Below, piece after piece: positions 23,332-34,051 of a stretch of DNA of 64,000 bases. Made by a program: the position numbers and the translations under genes. The DNA comes from Lathyrus oleraceus (Eukaryota; Streptophyta; Magnoliopsida; Fabales; Fabaceae): assembly GCF_024323335.1 (NCBI RefSeq), contig NC_066583.1:416590031-416654030 (forward strand), read 5' to 3'. Within the stretch, counting starts at the first letter, position 1. Each line of letters opens with the position of its first letter. The notes under the pieces were generated by a model. That model saw nothing but the letters and a program-made list of their open reading frames with translations, made no database searches and had not been told where the DNA came from.

Positions 23332-24780
23332 CTAGGGGTGAGCACCGGTACCGTCACCGCCACCGCCCTGGTCAGGATGCCTGGGTCGATGACATCTGGA
23401 TCGAGTACTAAGTCCTTCCTGCAGTTGCTGAGAGCGACCTAGGAGAGATCCTTGGGTGGCCTCGATGAGAGCGAAGTGACGCTCATTAGATTGTCGCATG
23501 CGTTGTTGCTCATTAGTGATCGCAAGCAAAGACTCAGTGACAGTCTGATGTGCTCGCTCACTACGCTGCTGGGAAGCTACCATAAAACTCATATTATCTG
23601 ATAGTTGTTGGTTTATGGTGTTCAGGAGAGTGCCACGCCTTTACTCACGAGCCAGGTGCTCGCACCACATCTCATCGATGATCTAGAAGCCGGGAGTGGT
23701 ACCTGCAAAAGGGTTAGAGGAAGAAGGTGCGGTGTGTGCAGGTGATGCAGTAGGAATATCATGAGCCGGTGACTGGTCGCGCCGGTCATACTCATCATCG
23801 GTCCCCTGCCCTTCGTCCATAGGAATGTTAGGTGGTAAAGGACCGGTAAAGGGTGGAGCATCAAGATCGTATGTCCAATTCCTCGCATGTCGCACATCCG
23901 TACACTGAGAGCAAGGTAGGACAACGCTGGGTACAACTGAACTATGTATCATAAGGTAGAAACCACTTTTTCGCCGTACCTTGCATAATTTCATATATTT
24001 CAAAAACTTCAAGTTAATGGTGCGGTGAGGGAGTGGTTCCAAGGTGGCTAACTCAACATGTAGATTCAACGCTCTAGCAATGGAGGTAATCAAACCACCG
24101 AAAGAGATAGTTCCTCCTTTCTTAAGGATGGCAGACATATGGGTCAACATGAAAGGAACAGGATTGATCCTGCGATTAGTGAGGCAACCCTGTAAAAATA
24201 GCAATTCTCGGGCATTTACTTTGTTAGAATTTTCCCGGCTAAATATAGTACATGCCAAAAGGTATCTAAAAATACGTATGGTCGGGTTATGGATATTAGA
24301 AGCCAAAATTCCTTCAAAGGAAGTGACATTCACATTAGATAATCTGTTCCAAAAAGTAAATGCCTCGAGTGCCCATTCAGTAGCTAAGGGCGTCTCACAA
24401 ATAGCACCATCACCATAAGGCATTCCGAGCAAACCTGCTAAAGCATCGGTAGTGTACTCGTATTCTACATTAAACATTCTAAAATAAACTGTACCTACCG
24501 TGCTAGCAGTGCCAGGATGGACATTGTAAATCAGGGAACTTAAAAATTCCCTAGTGAGCCTATCGTAGGTGGGCTCTTTACTAGCAAAAATATCGTGTAA
24601 TCCTAAATTGTCTAGCATGTGGAATACACTATGATATGTGCCTAGAGTGTACAAACAGTCTTCGTCGACATACCTGGTAGCGAGGATCTCCCGAGTTTGC
24701 AATCTTTGCAAAATCTTGTTTTGTCGCTCACCGGGCTTTCCTCCACGAAGAGTGATGTCATTAAACTCCATTCCGACCAT
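23332..24780 (-). pseudogene. Second post-integrase ORF of E (ATHILA ORF-1-like), broken near its C-terminus
   Basis: The main frame 23683-24780 (365 codons) starts at ATG 24780. It contains RYVDEDCLYTLG, PTYDRLTREFLSSLIY, FRMFNVEYEYTTDALAGLLG and a hydrophilic Pro/Ser tail. A TAG (23683) and a TAA near 23641 interrupt the same frame, which continues to 23332 with a Gln-rich probable coiled coil (ASQQRSERAHQTVTESLL). It is clearly homologous to the ORF at 25497-26714: EFLSSL, FR.F..EY, NKIHNP/SNIHNP, and the order of blocks all match. Such ORFs downstream of pol in Athila-type elements have been called envelope-like or ATHILA ORF-1. I see no signal peptide or obvious transmembrane segment, and the function is not established. 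It resembles the paralogue too weakly to be a recent duplication. Confidence 0.75.
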
Positions 24781-25294
24781 TAATGGAGATTGTAGAGAAA
24801 AATGAGTAATTATAGAAAAGAAAGGAGAAAATGGAATTTAATGGATTTTTGGTGGAGAGTTGGAGAAGTGAAGATGGAGAATTGTAATGGCTTGTAGTGA
24901 AAAATGAGAAGCTTGGAAATTTTTATGAATTTTGGTGGAGTTTGGAGAAGAAGAGAATAAGTTTGGAGAGGTTGAAGAAGGTATAAATAGTGAAAAAGGT
25001 AAATCTGACCGTTACGTCATGGCGCCCGCTATGGAGCTTATGGCGCCCGCCATGTCTTCGGATATGGTTTGGGTCGGCTGTGTTGTTTGCTTCTTGGGCC
25101 TCAATTCTCTCGTCTTCATTTTTGCAATGGGGGTGTATATAGGTATCCACGAATGCTGTTTTTTGTTTGTTTTTTATTTTAAGCTTGATAAAATTAAATG
25201 AAACGAAATAAAATGAAAGAAAATAAAATAGTAAAGTAAAACAAAATAAAACAAAATAAAATAATGGATATAAAAAACATAATAATTAATATAA

Positions 25295-25354
<60 letters not shown>

Positions 25355-25496
25355 AAGAGTCAATAATAATTCACGAGTCCAGAGATCTTAGGAAATAAAG
25401 TAAGCATAATGTCATAGGAAACGATAAAAATAGGCATGAATAATAAGTACGGAAAAATAGGGAAATTCAAACGGTATTTCTCGGTCCATGATGGCA
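24781..25496 (-). other. Spacer between the two post-integrase ORFs of E, with a microsatellite
   Basis: It contains (TA)n then (TG)n at about 25298-25354, AT-rich imperfect repeats (aaaataaaa, 25200-25265), and two near-copies of the box atggcgcccgccatg at 25019-25052. That box also occurs in E's LTR at 33747-33762. A plus-strand tataaatag occurs at 24984-24992. No gene is supported: ORFs of 66-89 codons on both strands overlap the repeats. Confidence 0.7.
25298..25354. repeat. Compound (TA)n(TG)n microsatellite
   Basis: About 16 TA units are followed by about 13 TG units without interruption. It lies in non-coding sequence between the two extra ORFs of E. Confidence 0.95.
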
Positions 25497-26714
25497 TCAA
25501 CGCTCGGGATATAATGGAGTTTCCTCGACTTCGTAGCCTCGAAGCTCCGTGATCTGGCATCGGAGATCGGCGATCTCATCATGCAGCATATCAGTCTCGG
25601 TGTCGTGTGAGGCAACTGCTACCTCGACCTGCAGGGCAACATCAGCAAGCTCCTGGCGAAGCTCGGCTATCTCCATGCGAAGCTTAACCAATTCAGACCG
25701 CATGCTCGGAGTCTGAAGATTAGGATTGTTGGTACGGACTTTAATTCTGATCGGTGCAAACTTCGGTGCATCTACTGTCTCTCCCTGCCCTTCTATGGCG
25801 TAGACCCAGTTGGCCTGATCAATGACACAAGTCACCTGAGGGTCAGGTAAAGTGAAGTAGTGAATGGTCTCACCCTTAATTAACAACTTGTATTGATCCG
25901 GATGGAAAAAGGATCTCCTCATCAGACCACGGTCCAGACAGAAATCAACATCCATCAAGGTGTAGCTACAATAAAGCGTCAGGTGAGATAGTCTCCTATC
26001 GAGTCCCAGGGCTGAGGCTATGTGAGTCACCGTGCTTCCGACATGAATGGGGCTCGCAGCAGAGCGAGCATTAAGGTATAGGCTCTCGATCAAGAAAGCT
26101 CTACAGTCTACCGGGCGTGACTGAGTGGTACAGTATATGAAGAAGATCTCTTCAGCACTCACATGCGCATTAGGGTCACTCTTTCCTAGGAAGATGTGGG
26201 CAATGATCATCTGGAAGTATCGGAAAGCAGGATTGTGAATCTTGTTAGAGATCTGGGTTGAAGGGTCAGGACTACCTCCACATGTGATATCGCTCCAAAA
26301 CTTCTCGACGTCTCGGCTCAGAAAGTAGCTCATGGGGAGCTCAGATGAAGCATCATAGGCAGTCTGGAAACTAAGCAAGTCGCCGAAGCGCTTGTGGTTG
26401 AAGGTGTATTCTGCCTCAAACAACCTAAAGTTAATGTATCCTCCATCACTGGCGTGACCAACATAAGGCTCGTAGACAAGCGAGCTCAGGAACTCCCAAG
26501 TCAGGTTCCTGTAAGTCACGTGCATATCATCTGTATATTCATCCCACTGTAACTGATTGCATAAGTGCCTGACACTAGGCTCAATGCCTAATGCCTCCAT
26601 GCAGCTCGAGTCGGGATATCTAGTAGGCAGCATCAGGCGCTGTGAAAGAATGGTGTAGCGCTGCTCTTGAACTGGGTCACAAAATATTACTGGCATAGTG
26701 TCAATATTCTCCAT
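25497..26714 (-). CDS. First post-integrase ORF of E (ATHILA ORF-1-like protein)
   Basis: An open frame of 405 codons starts at ATG 26714, about 190 bases beyond the end of pol. Blocks in order: RYTILSQRLMLPTRYPD (about 17-33), NLTWEFLSSLVYEPY (about 70-84), FRLFEAEYTFNHKRFGDLL, NKIHNPAFRYFQMIIAHIFLG, HIASALGLDRRLSHL, and a C-terminal coiled coil (about residues 335-395; LVKLRMEIAELRQELADVAL, then LHDEIADLRCQITELRG). It is the better preserved of two tandem homologues. Post-integrase ORFs are an accepted trait of Athila-type elements, sometimes called envelope-like. No signal peptide or membrane segment is visible, so an envelope role is not supported by this sequence. Expression could be from a spliced RNA; no clear acceptor was identified. 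Confidence 0.75.
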   Translation of the reverse strand: MENIDTMPVIFCDPVQEQRYTILSQRLMLPTRYPDSSCMEALGIEPSVRHLCNQLQWDEYTDDMHVTYRNLTWEFLSSLVYEPYVGHASDGGYINFRLFEAEYTFNHKRFGDLLSFQTAYDASSELPMSYFLSRDVEKFWSDITCGGSPDPSTQISNKIHNPAFRYFQMIIAHIFLGKSDPNAHVSAEEIFFIYCTTQSRPVDCRAFLIESLYLNARSAASPIHVGSTVTHIASALGLDRRLSHLTLYCSYTLMDVDFCLDRGLMRRSFFHPDQYKLLIKGETIHYFTLPDPQVTCVIDQANWVYAIEGQGETVDAPKFAPIRIKVRTNNPNLQTPSMRSELVKLRMEIAELRQELADVALQVEVAVASHDTETDMLHDEIADLRCQITELRGYEVEETPLYPER

Positions 26715-26905
26715 TCCTGAAAAGTTAGATTAGAAACAGAGGACACCGGAAATCACAAATATTATAACTGTTAGTCTCCACATAGATATACATACATATA
26801 AAACAAATAAATATAAATTGAAAATAGTAAAAGTAAAGGAAAAGAAGTTATGGGTTTCCTCCCATGCAGCACTTGTTTAACGTCGTTAGCTTGACGATTC
26901 AGACT
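26715..26905 (-). other. Post-pol spacer of E
   Basis: The minus strand carries gacgttaaacaagtgctg followed by catgggaggaaaccc, a block commonly seen right after integrase in Athila-type elements. No ORF. Confidence 0.6.
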
Positions 26906-28435
26906 TTATATGTTAGAGGTAGGAACTGGAGGGTCGGTCAGAGTTTGGTCATGACATTCTGTGGGCATGTCACTTCCTTGGTATTGCTTCAATCTTTGTC
27001 CATTTACCACGAATGGATTACAGGAGTTGTTTCGGATTTCAACTACTTCGGATTTCAGGATTTTGGACACCTCAAAGGGGCATATCCATCTCGAATGCAG
27101 CTTACCTGGAAAAAGACATAATCTTGAATTGAAGAGAAGAACAGAGTCTCCTATATTAAATTCCTTTTTCACGATCCTCTTGTCGTGCCAAGCTTTGGTT
27201 CTCTCCTTGTATATAACGGCATTCTCATAAGCGTTCTGGAGAAGTTTCTCCAATTTATGAATATCAAGGATTGGTTTCTTGCCAGATGCTAGGTAATCCA
27301 AATTTAGGGTCTTGATGGCCTAATATGCCTTGTGCTTGAGTTCAAAAGGTAAGTGGCATGACTTCCCGTAGACCAACTGGTACGGTGTAGTTCCAATGGG
27401 GGTCTTGTAAGCAGTTCTGTAAGCCCACAGTGCTTCTGTTAGCTTTTCAGACCAATCTTTTCTAGATATTGATACAGTTTTCTCCAAGATCTGCTTAATC
27501 TCTCTGTTGGATACTTCCACTTGACCATTATTCTGGGGGTGATATGGTGCTGCTACTCTGTGTTTGACTCCATATTTCCTTAGGAGTTTATTAAATATTC
27601 TGGATATAAAATGCGATCCACTATCGCTTATGACAAGTCATGGAACTCCAAATCTCGGAAAGATATTATTCTTGAACATTTTGATGACTACTCTTGTGTT
27701 GTTGGTGGGTTCGGCTATAGCTTCTATCCACTTGGACACATAGTCAACTGCTACCCAAATGTACTTGTTTCCCAATGAAGATGGAAAAGGTCCCATGAAA
27801 TCTATACCCCAAACGTCAAATAGTTCTACTTCTTGGATGTTCTTCAAAGGCATTTCGTCACGTCTTGAGATGTTTCCAGTGTGCTGGCACCGGCCACATC
27901 GGACAATATAAGCATGGACATCACGCCATAATGTCGGCCAATAAAGACCAGCTTGAAGGATCTTAGTGTATGTCTTGGATGTGCTTGAATGTCCACCACC
28001 ATAGGGTGAAGAATGACAATGCTCTATGATGTTTCTGACTTCTTCTTCCGGGACGCAATGTCGAAATATGTTACCAGTTCCTCTTTTGAAAAGGAGTGGT
28101 TCGTCCCAATAGAAGTGTATTATATCTTTAAAGAACTTCTTCTTCTGTTGATAGTTGAGGTCAGGTGATATGATATCAGCGGCTAGATAGTTCACAAAAT
28201 CAGCGTACCATGGTATTTTTCTAATCTCTGAAATCGTACCAAGGTTGTCTCTATTAGGTTCAAGGGGAGTGGTATCTATCTTAGCTACTAGTCTGTCATA
28301 GGTGAAGTCATCATTTATAGGTAAATGATTTGGCTTTAAATGCTCTAATCTAGAAAGGTGGTCAGCAACTACGTTTTCTGTTCCTTTTTTGTCTCTAATG
28401 TCTAAATCGAATTCTTGCAGCAAAAGGATCCACTA
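26906..28435 (-). pseudogene. RNase H end and integrase of E
   Basis: This continues the pol frame after a TAG at 28433-28435. The first part (from 28423) ends the RNase H ([14 protein letters not shown]). Integrase follows with [11 protein letters not shown] and CGRCQ (zinc-binding HHCC), D in WGIDFMGP, a TGA at 27638, D in ISDSGSHF directly after it, and E in [12 protein letters not shown] second stop (TAG, near 27320) precedes the C-terminal domain (IGDSVLLFNSRLCLFPGKL), which ends at 26906. All parts share one frame, so three point changes account for the breakage. The enzyme would integrate Athila cDNA. Confidence 0.88.
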
Positions 28436-30424
28436 GAGTAATCTAGGTTTTGCATCCTTTTTGCTCAGAAGGTAACGGATAGCTGCATGGTATGTATAGA
28501 CTATAATCTTAGATCCTACAAGATAAGACCTAAATTTATCGATTGCGAAAACTACAGCTAGGAGTTCCTTCTCTATTGTTGTATAATTTAATTGAGCGGC
28601 ATCTAGGGTTCTACTAGCGTAATATATTATGTGTAGTTTCTTATCTTTTCTTTGCCCTAAAACAGCTCCTATAGAAAAATCGCTAGCATCACACATTATT
28701 TCGAAGGGTTTAGTCCAATCTGTGGTTTGTAGAATGGGTGCTGAGATTAACACTTGTTTTAACTGGTTAAAGGCTTTGGTGCATTTCTCATCAAAAATAA
28801 ATTCGATGTCTTTCATCAGAAGCTCGGTCAAGGGTTTTTTTATTTTAGAGAAGTCTTTTATAAAGCGTCTGTAGAAACCGGCGTGTCCAAGGAAACTACT
28901 GACTTCTCTAACTGTCTTAAGAGGGTTAAGGTTTTCTATAACTTCTACTTTTTCTTTATCGACCTCAATGCCTCTTTCAGATATTATATGTCCTAACACT
29001 ATGCCTTCTTTGACCATAAAGTGGCAATTCTCCCAGTTCAACACTAGATTGACTTCTACGCATCTCTCTAGGATTTTCTCAAGGTTAATAAGGCAGTCTT
29101 CAATGTCTAATCCACACACCGAGAAGTCGTCCATAAATACTTCCATGATTCCGTTGAGATAACCTGTGAAGATTGACATCATACAACGTTGGAAAGTAGC
29201 TGGTGCATTACAGAGTCCAAACGACATTCGTCTGTAAGCAAACGTTCCGTAGGGACATGTAAAGGTTGTTTTCTCTTGATCCTTGGGGTGAATGGGTATT
29301 TGGAAAAATCTAGAATATCCATCAAGATAACGAAAGTAAGAGTGCCTGGCAAGACGCTCCAGCATTTGATCAATGAATGGAAGGGGGAAATGGTCTTTCC
29401 TAGTTGCCTTATTGAGGTTCCTATAATCTATGCACATACGCCATCCGCCTTCTATGCGTTTAGTGACGTGCTCTCCCTTTTCGTTCTGCACGACTGTGAT
29501 GCCTCCCTTCTTGGGTACCACATGTACAAGACTTACCCACTTACTATCAGAGATCTGATAGATTATACCAGCTTCCAGTAGTTTAAGGACTTCCTTCTTC
29601 ACCACCTCGCTCATCACAGGGTTGATCCTTCTCTGATGTTCTCTGGAAGGTTTTGAATCCTCCTCTAGTGAGATCCTGTGCATACACACGGATGGGCTTA
29701 TACCTTTTAAATCAGAGATGATGTACCCTAAAGCAGAGGGGTATCTTCTTAAAATGTTCAAGAGTCGATTCGTCTCCTCTTGGTTTAAGGTGGCACTAAC
29801 TATTACTGGGCGGTTCATTTCTTCATCCAGGAACTCATATCTTAGGTTCTTCGATAGTTCCTTAAGTTCTTGGGCTGGTTTTTGAGAATTAGGTGAAGGG
29901 TCTGGAGTAAGATCCAGACATTCGTTAGTGAGAGGTTTCGTTTCCTCTAACTCGTCATCCTTTTCATTCGTGTTTGAAAATGGTTCGATCTTAGGTTTTC
30001 CCTGATCAAATTCTCTTATGCACTCATCTATGATATCGATCGCATAACATGCGTCTCCTAGAATTGGTGCCATCAGGAATTTCGAAAGAATGAACTCGAT
30101 CTTTTCGTCCCCTACTTCAAAGGTTAATTTCCCTCTTTTGACATCTATTATAGTTCTAACTGTTGATAAGAATGGTCTACCTAGAAGGATAGGGATATCT
30201 TCGTCTTCTTTGATATCCATGACCATAAAGTCTGTTGGGATATAAAGTTGACCGATCCTAACTAGGATGTCTTTTAAAATGCCTACAGGATACTTAACAG
30301 ACCTATCGGCTAATTGTAGGGACATCTTAGTTTGTTGAAATTCCCCTAGGTTTAATCTCTTAAATACAACTAAGGGCATTAAACTTACACTAGCGCCTAA
30401 ATCTAGGAAAGCTTTATCGATCAC
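28433..30424 (-). CDS. Protease, reverse transcriptase and RNase H of E (pol fragment)
   Basis: An open stretch of 663 codons. The aspartic protease motif is AFLDLGASVSLMPL (about residues 5-18), with ILLGRPFLST about 80 residues later. RT carries WRMCIDYRNLNKATRKDHFP, YLDGYSRFFQIPIHP, FGLCNAPATFQRCM and catalytic FMDD near residue 430. RNase H begins with CDASDFSIGAVLG (about 577) and is cut by a TAG. An upstream in-frame TAG (30440) separates it from the gag-linker. The listed start is only the first Met after that stop; in the living element the frame is continuous with gag. The protein would mature the polyprotein and copy the element RNA. Confidence 0.88.
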   Translation of the reverse strand: MIDKAFLDLGASVSLMPLVVFKRLNLGEFQQTKMSLQLADRSVKYPVGILKDILVRIGQLYIPTDFMVMDIKEDEDIPILLGRPFLSTVRTIIDVKRGKLTFEVGDEKIEFILSKFLMAPILGDACYAIDIIDECIREFDQGKPKIEPFSNTNEKDDELEETKPLTNECLDLTPDPSPNSQKPAQELKELSKNLRYEFLDEEMNRPVIVSATLNQEETNRLLNILRRYPSALGYIISDLKGISPSVCMHRISLEEDSKPSREHQRRINPVMSEVVKKEVLKLLEAGIIYQISDSKWVSLVHVVPKKGGITVVQNEKGEHVTKRIEGGWRMCIDYRNLNKATRKDHFPLPFIDQMLERLARHSYFRYLDGYSRFFQIPIHPKDQEKTTFTCPYGTFAYRRMSFGLCNAPATFQRCMMSIFTGYLNGIMEVFMDDFSVCGLDIEDCLINLEKILERCVEVNLVLNWENCHFMVKEGIVLGHIISERGIEVDKEKVEVIENLNPLKTVREVSSFLGHAGFYRRFIKDFSKIKKPLTELLMKDIEFIFDEKCTKAFNQLKQVLISAPILQTTDWTKPFEIMCDASDFSIGAVLGQRKDKKLHIIYYASRTLDAAQLNYTTIEKELLAVVFAIDKFRSYLVGSKIIVYTYHAAIRYLLSKKDAKPRLL

Positions 30425-30439
30425 ATGATTTCCTAAAAT

Positions 30440-32235
30440 TCAAGGTATAGAAAAACTATCAGGGTCTTTCTCCTTCTTAGAAAGTTTATCCTCAGAAATA
30501 AAGTTGCATTCCAAGGGTTTTGGACCGTCAAGCCAACGCTTGTTAGTTGAGATGTCTTTGAGAAATTTGGCGTAAGACGGAATTTGGGTGATATCTTCGG
30601 TGAAAAGAATCTCTACATGAAGCTTTTCTATCACTTTTATAAATTTTTGATATTGGTTGTTGACTTTGGTTTGTTTAAGTCTTTGCGGATACGAGATTGG
30701 TGGTTTGTACGGGGGCGGTGGTTTGTAAGTTTTATTCTTGGCTTCACCTTCTTGGTTTGTTTGTTTCTCAGGTTCCTCTAGTTCCTCTTCTTAGTTGGTA
30801 GGCATATTCTCTTTAGAAGTTTTGGACTCGCTCATTGCTGGGTTCTGAGGCCCTTCGTAAGCGGTCCCACTTCGTAACGAGATAGCGTTAGCTTTCCCTC
30901 GAGGGTTTGGTTGAGGTTGTTCAGGAAATTGGCCTCCAGGTGTAGTTTGTGGGGCTTGGTTTTGTGCTACCTGTGAGATCTGGGTTTCAAACATCTTGTT
31001 GTGAGTGATTATCTATTCAACCTTAGTTCCTAATTGCGTTATAAGTTCATTTACGTGAATGTTTTGGTTTAGGAATTCTTTATTTTGCTGAGTCTGGCCC
31101 GATATAAAGCTTTCCATGATCTTCTCAAGGTTATACTTCTGGGGCACAACTTGCATAGGCTGGTTTGGTTTTTGGGCTTGATAACCTTGCGGTCTCTGAG
31201 GTGCATTATTTTGGATAGGGTTCTCGTTTTTATAGGAGAAATTTGGATGATTCTTCCATCCAGGGTTGTAAGTGTTTGAAAACGGGTTACCTTGGGCGTA
31301 ATTCACTTGGTCGAAATTTAGTTCGTTCAAAAGGTTACACTCCACCGATTCGTGTCCTTTAGATCCACAGAGTTCACACTCTGTGTGGACTACTGCTACG
31401 GTGTTAGCGTTTGTAGACATATGTTCGATCCTAAGGGCTAAAGCGTCCATTTTTGCCTGCATCATGTCTAGAGAGCTTACCTCATGTATTCCACCTTGGG
31501 TCTCCTTTTTCTCTATTGGTGCTCGTTCAGTTCCCCATTGGTAATGGTTTTGGACCATATCCTCAATTAGGTCACAAGCTCCTGGATAAGGTTTATTCAT
31601 CAACACGCCACCTGCGGCAGCATCGATGCTCATCTTGGTATTATAATGGAGTCTATTGTAGAAGGTATGAACGATCAGCCATTGTTCTAGACCATGGTGT
31701 GAGAAGACTCTTAATAGCTCTTTATATCTCTCCCAAGCTTCAAAAAGCGATTCTCCTTGGTTTTGAGTAAATCTAGTTATTTGGTTTCGAAGAACAGCAG
31801 TCTTACTAGGGGGAAATATCTAGCAAGGAATACTCTCCTAAGGTCTTCCCATGTAGTTATTGAATTAGCTGGAAGTGACTCTAGCCATGAACGTGCTCTA
31901 TCCCTGAGGGAGAAAGGGAATAATCTTAAACGGATCGCATTGGGTGAAGCGCTGTTAGATTTAAAGGTGTCGGCTAGTTGGATAAAAACTTTTAAATGTT
32001 GATTCGGGTTCTCAGTAGCGAGACCCGCGTATTGGTTTTGTAGCACTAATTGTAACAAAGATGATTTTAGTTCGAAATTGTTAGCAGGTATAAGCGGGTT
32101 TACTATACTCGAACTAGGTTCCTCATCAGAGGGTTGGGCAAATTCCTTAAGAGGTCGCCTATCGCGATTCTCGGCCATAGCTTTATTAATTCGAATGAGT
32201 AAAAGGCGTGTATGAGTATAACGTTTGGGTTCCAC
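30440..32235 (-). pseudogene. gag and gag-protease linker of E
   Basis: The N-terminal piece 31777-32235 (152 codons; the second Met at about 32178, MAENRDRRPLKEFAQ, is the likelier start) holds the gag helical domain (WLESLPANSITTWEDL, FLARYFP). A frameshift near 31780 moves into the frame used by the rest: 31013-31633 with CELCGSKGHESVEC (zinc knuckle) and a Gln/Asn-rich stretch, 30791-30994 with GKANAISLRSG, and 30440-30634 just before the protease. In-frame stops lie at 31013, 30791 and 30440. Gag would form the particle and bind RNA. Confidence 0.85.
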
Positions 32236-32342
32236 TAAAGGATCTACTAAATTTCCGGTACCACGGGTTCTTCACATTTATCGGCTAATAATGCCTTAGT
32301 CTATACGGTGTAACAACAGGGTATGAAATTTGACGAAGTTGG
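32236..32342 (-). other. Leader of E between PBS and gag
   Basis: A short non-coding leader on the minus strand. I see no special structure. Confidence 0.6.
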
Positions 32343-32360
32343 TCCCCGGCAACGGCGCCA
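32343..32360 (-). promoter_or_regulatory. Primer-binding site of E
   Basis: The minus strand reads TGGCGCCGTTGCCGGGGA, seven bases past the end of the 5' LTR. This is the PBS typical of Athila-type elements, usually assigned to tRNA-Asp. Confidence 0.88.
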
Positions 32361-32366
32361 AAAACT

Positions 32367-34046
32367 TGATCGCTGTGATTCGCAAGTGCACAAATAACGT
32401 CAAAGTAATATAAAAGAATATCGATCCCACAGAGACCAATCGTCAATCTATCGATTACTGTCGTTATGGTGTTTATCTAAGGCGGTGTAAAAGAGATATT
32501 GGGTTTGCAAAATAACGGTAAATAATAAATGCAGGTAAAGACAGGTTGGATGTGATTCACGCCAATTAAGTGATGTTTTGATTGTCTAAATAGAACTACT
32601 TATGAGGCAATATTTTCTACTCTTGAAAAGAATCCATTTAACAGGAACTGTCGCTTTCACGTATTCAGAACCGAGTTTACCCTTAAATTAAGGCCTTTTA
32701 TTGTCACTTATAAAAGGTACGCAGAACGCTAAAGTAGTAAACCTATTTTTAAGAAATGAGACTCGTAAACTTAGATGAAAAGTGATTTTGATTTGGAAAG
32801 TTTACCCAAGGAGTTTACTGATTTTAAACCTATCAACGTGTCCGAAAACAGTTTCAAAAATAGTTTTTCCTTAAAGTGATAAAGATTCCTAGTTACTACG
32901 CCAGGGTGCTTTCGCACTCCTCGAATAATTAAAACTAACCAAGTTTGTTTTAGAAAACTCAAGTTAAAAATCAAAACAGCCTTTAAAGTATTTCTACAGA
33001 TTTCAATATGTGAAACATTACTTTAACCGCGATCCTTACATTCTAACCTTTTAAAAGATTTAGCCAGACATGGTAACACAAACAAACACAACGGTGTTAA
33101 TCATGATGAAAAGTTTGTTTTAGAATGTGAGGCGTAGAGAGCGAGTAAAGTGCGTAAAATAAATAAAGTAAAACGAGTGCGGAAAATAAATAAAGTAAAG
33201 CGAGTGCGGAAAATAAATAAAGTAAAAGCGAGTGTGGAAAATAAATAAAGTAAAAGCGAGTGCGGAAAATAAATAAAGTAAAGAGAGTGCGGAAAATAAA
33301 TAAAGTAAAAGCGATGCGGAAAATAAATAAAGTAAAAGCGATGCGGAAAATAAATAAAGTAAAAGCGATGCGGGAAATAAATAAAATAAAAGCGATCCGG
33401 GAAATAAATAAATAAAGCGATAAATAAGAACCTTCTCCAAACGGAGGCTTCGATTCTGGTACAAAAATAAACCTCCGACTCCTGAAGCTAAAGACGACAG
33501 CAACTCGAAGTGACCCAACTCAATCTCACAAAGGTGCGATAACCCCCCAATGTGACGGATTATCGCTATTACAAATGATAACTATATGCTTAGTGTTGTA
33601 AAACTAAGTTGGATGATAGAAAACAAAATGAAATGAGCTATTTATAGAGATTCTCAGCAGTTTGTAAAGACCATGGTGCCCTCCAACTTCCCCTTAGTGG
33701 GACTTAGTGGGAACGTGATTTCCAAAGGTGGCGCCCGCCATCCCTTCATGGCGCCCGCCATGTGTGTAAATGGGGTGGATCATGGGAACGTGGCGGTTAC
33801 CTCCTAGTTGAGGGCTGATGACTCATGGCTTCCCCTATAGCGACCGCTATGTGCAACGCCATGTGTGTAATTTCGCCGAAAAACCTTAAATTTAGGTCTC
33901 TTTGCTTCGTTTCTTCCAAAAGAGTCTGAAAGTGCTAAATATCTGAAAACAAGAGAGAAGAGAGAATAATACAAATAAAATGATAATAAAATCCTAATAA
34001 ACATGTGAAATCCGAGTAAAAAACACGGTGTAATTCGGTGTGATCA
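32367..34046 (-). repeat. 5' LTR of element E
   Basis: A 1680-bp direct copy of 15439-17092. It holds an array of about 32-bp units at 33145-33415, one or so unit different from the other LTR. Minus CTATAAATAG lies at 33638-33647. The perfect inverted repeat CATGGCGCCCGCCATG (33747-33762) sits about 100 bases upstream of the TATA box; its copy in the other LTR carries a G-to-A type change. Confidence 0.9.
33638..33647 (-). promoter_or_regulatory. Putative TATA box of E (5' LTR)
   Basis: Minus-strand CTATAAATAG about 400 bases into the LTR, followed downstream by the R/U5-like sequence. It is the likely promoter for the element E RNA. Confidence 0.6.
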
Positions 34047-34051
34047 ATTAC

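Larger units (their letters stand above)
15439..34046 (-). mobile_element. Element E: Athila/Cyclops-like Ty3/gypsy element
   Basis: Two direct LTRs (15439-17092 and 32367-34046) are flanked by perfect 5-bp target duplications attac (15434-15438, 34047-34051). On the minus strand the order is LTR, PBS TGGCGCCGTTGCCGGGGA, gag, protease-RT-RNase H-integrase, two further ORFs, 3' UTR, PPT, LTR. The PBS, the TTGAGGACAA...GTGTGGGAG pre-LTR block and the post-integrase ORFs are typical of Athila-type elements (Athila, Calypso and pea Cyclops). A solo LTR (J) sits in its 3' UTR. Without J it is about 13.7 kb. Frames carry several stops, so it is not intact. Confidence 0.92.

Noticed and set aside
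25298..25354. (TA)n(TG)n tract as a regulatory Z-DNA element
   Set aside because: Ordinary compound microsatellite in a dead element; nothing in the sequence supports a function.
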